DNA of 64,000 nucleotides from assembly GCA_963978905.1 (NCBI GenBank), contig OZ022257.1, positions 14,899,664 to 14,963,663 of the forward strand, in the 5' to 3' direction. Below the pieces are notes generated by a model. It did no database searches and was not told the origin of the DNA. It saw nothing but the letters and a program-made list of their open reading frames with translations. Within the stretch, counting starts at the first letter, position 1. Each line of letters starts with the position of its first letter. Both the position numbers and the translations under genes were made by a program. Of this stretch, positions 56,601-64,000 are shown piece by piece. The stretch comes from Trichostrongylus colubriformis. Lineage: Eukaryota > Nematoda > Chromadorea > Rhabditida > Trichostrongylidae.

Positions 56601-59600
56601 TTGTCCGTTCGCAACATCACAAAGGCTTCGATGTTTGCGCCGGGTATCGTAAAACGTCGTCAACGCGCTGAGTGAAGGAGGTACCGATTGAGGTGAAGGT
56701 CATAATCGACCCGGTGAATGTTCCTTGAGGACATTGGTGAGCGGATCCGGGGACCTTACGTTTGTTGAACTTGTAGGGAGTGGAGTGGGCCATCTCAGTA
56801 GTTCCTATAGTTCTTGATGGCTAGAACTGAACATTTGGTATTTGGCGTATTTGAGTATAGCCGGGTTTCCAATAGAATATTTTAAAGACAGTGTTTCGAA
56901 TAAGTAAAGAATCGATGAAAGTGGTGGTTGTCTTAAGCAAAGCCACCTGGTGGCATTGCGAAAGGAATCCCAAAAAGAGTCATATAGTGAAACTACGGGT
57001 CTGAAAGGCCTATGCATGGCGAAATCCCCGCGGAAGGCGCCCCCTTGAGCTGTGGCGGAGGCGGCCTCATCAGGGCAAGCCGCTTTGTTTAGGGCAGCCC
57101 GCCTCCAGGCGACGTGATTAGTGGTTGGTCACGGTGAGGTTGGTCAAGGAAATCGGCAGGATTGAAAGTACAGCAGCGCGCTTCCCCACTTTTAGCTTGA
57201 AGCTCACCACATGAAAATAGAAGCTGTCGCATTTCCGTACATCCCTTCATGTTACGTGCTGGTAATGCCAATGGAAAGCCTATGCGACTACCCACCTCTT
57301 GACGGAAAGGTCGTCCGCGCCTAGAACCAACGGTGGGAAGGGGTCCTAATTCTCGGGTTTTTGGCCATTTCCATCCGTTTTTTCTTCACTGTTCTGTTAC
57401 TAGTCATCTCAGCTTTCATATTCAGTTAGTTTACGTCCGAATTTCCCCTAAGGCTGCCTTTAAAAAGAACCTTAAAGACACTTCATGAGCTCGAGTAGGT
57501 TATCACCAGTCAATAGAGGTAAAAAAGCGTGAAAGCTCCGCAGGTACTCAAATTCGAGCTTCATTTGTTATCTTTAGTACCCATTTCTGCCTTAAACAAG
57601 CTCATAGGCTCCGCTTGCCTTTGAGCTTTGAAGTACCTATTTAATTCGACCACTTCAATGATTCGGAAGTCGTATTCAGGGACCCTACCTCTCGCATGAC
57701 ATAAATAGTTGTAGTATTTACAGGGTCTAATTTCAAATTATACCTCGGAGAAGGAGGTGGAAATGAGGAATGAATCAAAAGAAGAAAGATGAAAATTTTA
57801 AGGTGCACCTAAATGATTTTTATGTCTGTCCTCACAGACAAAAAAAAAGGTTTCAACAAGTCTTTTCTCTGACCCCTACTTGGAAATTACCTGCACGTTT
57901 TCATTTCACGAACACCCTCCCATAACCTAATATTTATTCATCCACTCACCGATTCCGAGAAGCACCATCGGGACCACTACCAGACCAGTATGACCACCCA
58001 CATGTCTTGTGACGAGGCAAACGAACGACGTTCGAGGCGTCATAAATTTGGTATTCATGCTGTGTCCATAATGGCGAATCATACGAGGCGGAGTCAGTCA
58101 GCTGGCTACGATTATGCACATTTGCGTGCTGTCTGCCCCTCGAGACAAATTGAATTTCGAATTTGGCGCTTCAATGACCGCCAATCGACTACGGTATCTC
58201 GAGAGCACACTCATACTATGCACCTCGATATCAGATTTTTTCGCCCCGGCCAAATTGTCGCCCATTACGTCCGGCGTTCAGTTACATTTTCAAGATTGGG
58301 CGCTCTTAGCGAATCAACCGGGTAACGTTCTCGGTTCTAATTTGTCAACGGAAGATTTCTTCAAGCAGGAACTTGAAAACTCAATTCTTTTCTGAATATA
58401 ATCTACAGGGGTTTTGCTAACTTACTGTTTGATCAGGAAGGTCTAGAAGATGTCTCATTGTGATAAAGGCCATTCATATTTCACCAGTCGCTCACCCAGC
58501 CATGCAAGATATACTCAGGCTCTTTCAATAATAATATAATAATAATCGAAAGATTTCTGGATAATAGTTCCTCTCAGAATCGTGTGGCAGAGGAATACGA
58601 CTACAGTGACCTGCGATAGCCAACCGATGTACAACCGTTGTGCTTTTATCCTTCCAGACGAGTCTGGTACCAATTCACTTACCGCGGAGGGATGAAGGCT
58701 TGGTTGGCGTGGGCGGGCGTCGATGCGGGATTTGGTCCCCGCAGCATGAGAGTGGGAATGCGCGCGACCCGTCACTGCACCACCTCCGCAAGATTGAATG
58801 AATTAAACAATATAAGAAATGGTTTGAGTTGCTATATTTGGCTATTGTATACTATAATTACGAAATCTCGTCAGGTAGGTAGATATCCATGGATTATACC
58901 GAACCAACGGTTCAGATTTGTCCTTCAAATTGAAAAATGGGATTTCTCGTAGTAAATGCCTAGTATGCGACCTCTACTCAGCGTGAAAACGCACTGTCTC
59001 GTAGCCGGCAAAAAACCGTATTGATTCACTCTCTCACCGAACGGCTACCGTGCTCTACCAATGTTTTCATTGTATGTCATTCTGATAATTTTACCGAACA
59101 CTAGCCTTTCTGTGAAACTATCAAACTACTAAGTAATCCAGTTGAAACGGGAAATATGCAAAAATTGAGAGGACAAAACGCACACAACCTGTAGAGGAAT
59201 CGCGCCTTTCTTTCACCACATGAAACATCAAAAGCTTTATCAAAAATTCTATAATGCTCTATATATCTATAATGTTACTTTTTCTATCTCATTTTCGACA
59301 CTATTCACCCAAAGCAAACCTAGTAGCTCGAACAGGAATATGCTAAAGATATGATTTTTGGGAATAATCCAATTTGGCTGGAAACTTGTGTCGAGGGGGA
59401 ATTTGATCCGTAGAAAACGAGTATGACACTTATTTGGCGCCAAACGCCTGACGCCGCGCCACAGGTGCCGGCGCCAAAACAGCGTGGATCACCAAAATCC
59501 CTCAAAAGTCACTCATAGAGATAGTTTAAAGGAACCGGAAGGGGCCCGAAACAAGAGGAAGATGCAAAGAAGTGAGCATTCTGTAACGAACACTCAAGGT

Positions 59601-62600
59601 TAGAAACTATAATAGGCGAAAAAACCCGGAATCAAAACCGCGACGCTGCGGTGTGCATTCGCACCCCATTCGCATCAGCACACTGACTTTCCGAGTTGTT
59701 CGCTGTAGGAGACGGGCCGCGGGCCAACGTTAGTTGTAGCACCTGCCTCTCAGCGCAGTGGAGTGGCCACCCAACTACATAAGCATTCATGTAAGTACAT
59801 CTAGAAACAATATAAGAAAGAACAAAGTGAGAATTAAAAGGAAAAAACAAATTTATAGTAGAAACATTTCCTTTGGCATCATGCCATGGCGTCAAATTGG
59901 CGAGTTGTGCAATAGCGGCCACTTAAACTCGTCCACACTATGTCTGTCTGTTCTACCGTAAGCCAAAATTACCCCCCTTCCGGTGTCTTTAACCTCCTGA
60001 GAAAGAATATCACACTTCCTCAACACGAAACCGCCCGGTGCCCATGCCACAGAAATTTGAAGATTTACCAGTATTGGCGCGGCCGGCGTTCAGCGTTAAG
60101 CTTTGGTCAACAGAAAATCGATAGATCGCATGGGGTTGGTGAATTCCCTTTGACACGTATCACACACTCCCTCCATACAGAGGTGTGGACGTATTTGGGT
60201 GCTAAGGTAGTTGGTGGGGGGGGGGGGGCCACTGCAGTAGTGTCTCTGCGTCGCTAACGCATGGCTGGAGCGCAGAGAAGCCATAGCGCTTGCTGAATCG
60301 GGTTCGAATTCTGCTTAAAGACGATTCTGTAAAGTAAATTCGTGCTTGTTTATTTATCCTATGTTAGCGTAAGCCTTGGGGAAGGAGATTCCCTTCCCCT
60401 AGGCTTGGGCGAATACGCGTAAGTGGTAGTTTGGTCTAATTGTAGCTAATTTTTTGTAATATTTTAATGGAAGAATGATTCAATCGTTTTCGTAGTAAGT
60501 TAGCTGTATCCAGGCATAAAATAACCTTAGTGCCTATGAGCAGATATTGGACATGACTCTTCCTTTTTCGAGTGGCCCCCCCCTACCTTAGCACCCGTAT
60601 TTGATCGATATTACTTTTTTAGTTGAAATTCGTTATATGCAGTGACTTCAGGAAGTCAATCTATGTATATCAGCATTTCCACTATACTGCTTTATCCGAC
60701 TGCGCTCAATCATAGGTTGAGGGAGAACTTTCGGAGGGGTCGTTTACCATTTTAATATGTCAGCAGCACCAGTGATGGAAGGAAGGCTGGTCTGATGGTC
60801 GGGGTTGGCTTGGGAAGTAGAGAAGAACTCACCGGTGCGGTTGCCTTCACAGCCACCGCGCAAAGCGGCGGTGGCCGATGCCCTGGGCTACTACCATTGC
60901 GCTTCAATTAGCTCAACCTTGCTGTCACTTCACCAAAGTCGTGAGATGGCTGGTACTTTTCGTGTGTGTACCCTATGTCAGAATTGTTGCATCGCGGCAT
61001 GTCACAAACGAAGCAAGGCGGACGAGCTAGAGGCGCCATGTTGTTGGATACCGGAGCGATTACAAGTCAACTGCGTATCGCGCGCATAGCATTACGTGTA
61101 ATCGTTCTAAGACCCAACAACCGCGACGCGCATAGCTTGCCCACACTGCGTCGCACGCCGCTCGTCGTCGTGCGACAATCCTGACATAAGGGTACACACC
61201 CGTACTTTTTTACTATGTTTCTCCCCGCATACTTATACATTGGACAGAGAACATGTAGTCTCCTGAAACTTCTACATTATTGGACTTAGAGAGAACATGT
61301 AGTCTCCTGAAACTTCTACATTATTGGACTTAGGTAAAATCATACGGCTGGACAGTCCCACACCAAAAAAGACCAGCTTTCGCAGCTATCGTATGCCTGG
61401 CAAGGCAACAAGCTTGCCGCACTACTATGTGCTCGCCCTTAGTGTATCAGCGAAGTATCTACATGCAACCGTCACTGATGTGGACTGGAAGCAGTGCAGG
61501 CCATCTCCCACCGTCGCGCCGTGCGGTGGCTGTGACGTTATACAGCACGCGCCGCATGCGCGCGCCGGTAACTTTTTCGTGGAGACGTCGCCTTGAGTGA
61601 TTGGAGATAATATTTCCCAAAAAATTTATTCTACGCAACCCTTGACCCGGTCTTGTCGATCAGTAATTTGCCGAATTTCTATGCTTTTTTTTCATCAAGT
61701 ACATCAAAACAACTTTTCATAAATGCACATCAGCAACATTATTGCAATATTTTCCGATAGTGTGCCTTTCGTTCGTGATATTATTGAGGTTCCACTTATT
61801 ATTCTCACAAGAGAAACTGTTTGACATCGATCGAATATTCAAATGACGCTCCATAATTTGCTTACGGTTTTCTTAAAACCACCTCGCAAGTCTACCAATC
61901 AATCAAACTTAGAAACTTTGATTGGTTATGTACCCTAATGTCAGGATTGTCGCAAGCGAAGCAAGGCGGACGAGCTGAAGGCGCCATGTTTTTGGGTCTC
62001 GGAGCGATTACAAGTCAACTGCGTATCGCCTCATAGCATTTCCGTGTAATCGTTCTAACCTAACAACCGTGACGCGCATAGCTCGCACACACTGCGTCGT
62101 ACGAAGCTCGTCGTTGTGCTGCAAAAAACCTTACATGAGGTACACACCCACTTTGATTACTCCTGTATAATACACTATTCCATCGCAACATGGCCGCGAT
62201 GCACTGGCAACCAACGTAGACCAGGTTTGTTTCAAAATTAGAGTTTTTGGTTGTTAGGCAGCTGTAGTGAAAGCCACCTAGTTCTGTGAGAGATTATAAA
62301 AAAGTAGAGACTGGAAGGTTATTTTAAGGAAACTGGGAGTTGCTGTGCAGTATTTTGAGGACACAGAAAGCCTGACAAAATGCCCAGGACTCGTGGTTAA
62401 CAATTGTCCGCAGACCTTGGGCAGTTCTCGATACAACCCCGTGAAAAAAAAGCCCAACAAGGTGATGCGTAGTCAATCACCATGTTTGTCCAAAAAAATT
62501 CAGCAAAGAAAAAGAGGAGAACTCCTTGTGTATGACGAAATTTTTCTTTCAGGTGTGGTTCCAAAATCGACGCACGAAATGGCGTAAAAAGGAAGCCGCC

Positions 62601-62696
62601 GACAATGCCCTCGGTAAACGTCAGGAAGATCTGAAATCACCGACTGAACAAATTCAAACACTACAGAACATCCCCTTTATCACCTCTCCAAATTGA
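47681..62696 (+). CDS. cog-1: Nkx6-type homeobox transcription factor COG-1, 8 coding exons
   Basis: Nuclear DNA-binding protein; family members are Groucho-dependent repressors in neuron, vulva and gonad fate choice. Exons join in phase: 47681-47776, 47902-48023, 48434-48499, 48556-48709, 48959-49049, 53969-54108, 54409-54510, 62553-62696, giving 304 aa. Seen: an eh1-like motif YSISNIL (residues 57-63) in a Ser-rich N-terminus; a Pro/Ser-rich middle; then a homeodomain at about 212-271. It reads [30 protein letters not shown] and [17 protein letters not shown], with the Nkx6 signature FEQTKYLAG and Gln50, Asn51. Introns fall after homeodomain positions 12 and 46, so the recognition helix is alone on the last exon, 8 kb downstream. 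The first coding exon starts three bases after a TTTCAG acceptor (ends 47677), suggesting an SL trans-splice site or an upstream 5'UTR exon. The symbol rests on the homeodomain and C-terminal match to C. elegans COG-1 as I know it; no search was run. Confidence 0.93.
49091..49130. repeat. Family G solo left end, in cog-1 intron 5
   Basis: G9 tract, CAACTTGTCCCAGGTTGAAC, AGTAACATTACC; no partner seen. Confidence 0.5.
49131..52353. other. cog-1 intron 5, first part
   Basis: Short frames only. GGTCGTATTTTTTGAAAG near 49250 matches the motif near 30335. No exon supported. Confidence 0.5.
52354..53061. mobile_element. Palindromic mariner derivative B, second copy, in cog-1 intron 5
   Basis: Same family as 15293-15976. 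The right arm (52690-53022, plus) reads [20 protein letters not shown] and ends [19 protein letters not shown]; the left arm mirrors it. The left end is duplicated in tandem: TTAGGTTTATGCAGAATAAA at 52354 and again at 52380. Confidence 0.88.
53093..53943. mobile_element. Non-autonomous mariner-type element next to cog-1 exon 6
   Basis: Imperfect inverted ends TAAGGTCGGACAAAAAGTCC (left) and, reverse-complemented, TTAGGTCGGTCAAAAGTATC (right). About 850 bp. A few short frames inside, none recognised as transposase. Its right end is only 25 bases from the exon 6 acceptor. Confidence 0.75.
54582..55143. mobile_element. MITE family S, copy 3, in cog-1 intron 7
   Basis: Ends TTTGAAGGCAGCATTAGGGG and CCCCTAATGCTGTCTTCAAG. 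It starts 71 bases after the exon 7 donor. Interior matches the copies at 16828 and 27298. Confidence 0.82.
55444..55909. mobile_element. Tc1/mariner-type MITE, CAGGGTGGTCCACATGAAGT ends, in cog-1 intron 7
   Basis: 466 bp flanked by TA, with 27-bp near-perfect inverted ends. The interior shares about 110 bp with 24790-24905 (inverse), with a conserved peptide-like reading SES..SQL.P, so both may be fragments of a longer transposon. Confidence 0.85.
56998..57464. mobile_element. MITE family S, copy 4, truncated
   Basis: The right end is kept (CCCCTAAGGCTGCCTTTAAA). The left about 90 bp are missing; similarity starts around GGCGAAATCCCCGCGG. In cog-1 intron 7. Confidence 0.75.
57465..59524. 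other. cog-1 intron 7, middle
   Basis: A 111-codon frame at 57990-58325 is open but has no motif; no other gene seen. Confidence 0.4.
59525..59992. mobile_element. MITE family K, copy 2, in cog-1 intron 7
   Basis: Inverse of 32909-33375, same length. Ends TTTAAAGGAACCGGAAGGGG and CCCCTTCCGGTGTCTTTAA. Confidence 0.85.
60197..60596. mobile_element. 400-bp element with G-tract inverted ends and pol III-like boxes
   Basis: Left GGGTGCTAAGGTAGTTGGTG plus a G12 tract then CCAC; right GTGG, C-tract, CTACCTTAGCACCC. Inside, TGGCTGGAGCG (A-box-like) is followed by GGTTCGAATTC (B-box-like). Confidence 0.7.
60961..61201. mobile_element. MITE family P, copy 3
   Basis: Ends GTGTGTACCCTATGTCAG and GGGTACACACC. 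In cog-1 intron 7. Confidence 0.85.
61246..61333. repeat. 44-bp unit duplicated in tandem, in cog-1 intron 7
   Basis: AGAGAACATGTAGTCTCCTG and the next 24 bases occur twice, identical by eye. Confidence 0.9.
61924..62150. mobile_element. MITE family P, copy 4
   Basis: Slightly shorter, with ends GTTATGTACCCTAATGTCAG and GAGGTACACACCC. Less than 1 kb from copy 3, same orientation. In cog-1 intron 7. Confidence 0.8.
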
Positions 62697-62812
62697 GCTC
62701 CAAGCAGTGGACGAACCTGCTGCAACTAATAACGTCAATGCTTCATCATTGTACCTACCGTTACACCGGCGATCGCTATAGGCACAGAATCGCCTTTTCG
62801 TAGGATACTCTT

Positions 62813-63049
62813 GGGTGTGTGCAGAAATGACAGCGAATCGCGTGGCCGCCCGCGGCGAGCGGGGCGGCGGGTGCGAGTCCAGTGGCAGGGCATGGAGCCT
62901 TCAAGCGAGGCACTGTGGCATGAGTGGCAGCGCAGACGTGACGCAGTCACACTTGGCCGGCTCCCAAGAACAATCGATACGGCGAGTCGAACTGATGGTG
63001 CCGCGAGTGAAACGCCGCGAAGCGATTGCTGTCATATCTGCACACAACC
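62813..63049. mobile_element. MITE family Q, copy 2
   Basis: Same ends and interior as 18138-18377, opposite orientation. Starts 117 bp after the cog-1 stop codon. Confidence 0.85.
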
Positions 63050-64000
63050 GATACCCTTGAAACACCGCCGAAGCTTACAAATTTAGCCATGATGTACAGT
63101 GGCTGAACCTAACCAATTCATAGAGGTTTTGTTTGGGTGATATCACATACATATATTCGCTCGTTTGTCTTTAATTCCTATGATGAGGCATGTCCGCCTC
63201 TAATAGGTCATTATTCGATCACCCATTCCTGTTACTTTGCCATTGTCTTGCCCGGTAATATGGGTGAGTGATCTTGTTCCTGAACTTCCGACGACGATGT
63301 TTTCCTTTTTCCGTTCTCCTCTTTTCCACCCCACAAAATCCCAATTTGTCTTTTCATAGACAGCTGTCATTGACGTCAGCAACACATTTGACAGGCCTTT
63401 CCAATGTCCCAGTCCATGATCTCCATTGTTTCTCCATTCGTCGTTTGCCTGTTTCTTCAAACCTTCTAATCATTGTATTTGTACACAAACATCACTATAC
63501 AAAATTTTATTGTGTCTTAGTTTAATTGTTTATACAAAAAGAAGGATCGTGTGCTTAATAAATCTCTAACATGACTGTTACTTTCAAGGCCGCGTCCATA
63601 CTTTACGGCACTGGCGCCGGCACCGGCATCGACGGCGGCAAAGTTGTGCCCTCCGCCAACCATGGCGGCACTCTGGCGGTGTGCTCTGTTTGCAACGCTC
63701 AATTGAAGGGCAAATCTGTGGCGAAAGCGCGTGCGAAGTTTGCCACAGTTTGGCACCATGCCAAGTTCTCGCCAAGATTCAAATTCTGTCGCAGATTTGT
63801 GCGGGCTCTCGCCACGATCATCCTTCTGTAGGGACAAGACGGATTTAGAAAGCCGGTATTTGTTCCCACCGTAACCCTGTTTAAAGGACGCATACGCGTC
63901 CTTTAGAGATGTTGCAGCCAGCACGGCCCTTTGAACGTGGACGTGGGGATTGTCGAAGATGAGACAGATGCTTTGGCTGATGCTTTTTCATGTAGGAGGA
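63050..64000. other. End of window, no gene supported
   Basis: A family related to the 4361 MITE starts at about 63585. The GC-rich frame 63571-63831 runs through it and is probably chance. A short hairpin AAAGGACGC/GCGTCCTTT lies at 63885-63905. Confidence 0.4.
63200..63505 (-). other. Weak coding-like stretch
   Basis: Two overlapping minus-strand frames are open: one reads NDEWRNNGDHGLGHWKGLSN, the other RRFEETGKRRMEKQWRSWTG. Both are Trp-rich and basic, reminiscent of decayed retroposon sequence, but no reverse-transcriptase motif is visible. Not assignable. Confidence 0.15.

Noticed and set aside
57990..58325. 111-codon gene inside cog-1 intron 7
   Set aside because: No motif, no splice support, His/Arg-rich composition typical of chance frames in GC-rich repeats.
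1..64000. A novel defence or metabolic gene cluster
   Set aside because: Genes are sparse, unlinked by function and on both strands; the novelty lies in repeats and small or unknown genes.

Overview
The window is eukaryotic and almost certainly nematode (clade V, strongylid/hookworm-like). Reasons: genes are split into 50-320 bp exons with TTTCAG-type acceptors and GTGAGT/GTAAGT donors; one gene is a clear cog-1/Nkx6 homeobox gene whose homeodomain carries nematode-style residues; first coding exons begin just after an acceptor, as in SL trans-splicing; and gene-poor DNA is packed with mariner/Tc1-type palindromes and MITEs. There are no bacterial operons, rRNA genes or CRISPR arrays. All gene models below were assembled by hand from splice signals and phase; no database was searched.

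Layout. 1-4.6 kb: mariner-type and Tc1-type repeats. 4.67-10.24 kb (+): a 13-exon class IIb histone deacetylase, with three introns invaded by repeats (a palindromic MITE, a tRNA-derived SINE, a second MITE). 10.2-16.8 kb: repeats, including two palindromic mariner derivatives, a 1.38-kb fold-back element and a nested insertion. 14.7-24.6 kb (-): an unrecognised multi-exon gene or genes whose exons join in phase between many MITEs. 25.8-26.1 kb (-): the acidic 3' end of another unrecognised gene. 27-33.4 kb: repeats plus one candidate small secreted protein. 33.65-33.93 kb (+): a two-exon gene for a 61-residue single-pass membrane protein. 35.1-37.3 kb (-), 38.25-38.53 kb (-) and 40.3-40.7 kb (-): candidate small or partial genes. 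40.7-47.6 kb: gene-free, rich in short MITEs with G/C-tract ends. 47.68-62.70 kb (+): cog-1, 8 coding exons, with a 4.9-kb and an 8.0-kb intron that split the homeodomain and are full of transposons. 62.7-64 kb: repeats and weak coding signals.

The two solid genes encode a deacetylase and a developmental transcription factor. Nothing in the sequence suggests they act together. The most distinctive feature is the repeat landscape: at least three mariner families have been converted into tail-to-tail palindromes, each carrying two inverted copies of the transposase C-terminal coding segment, and several MITE families share ends but differ in interior.
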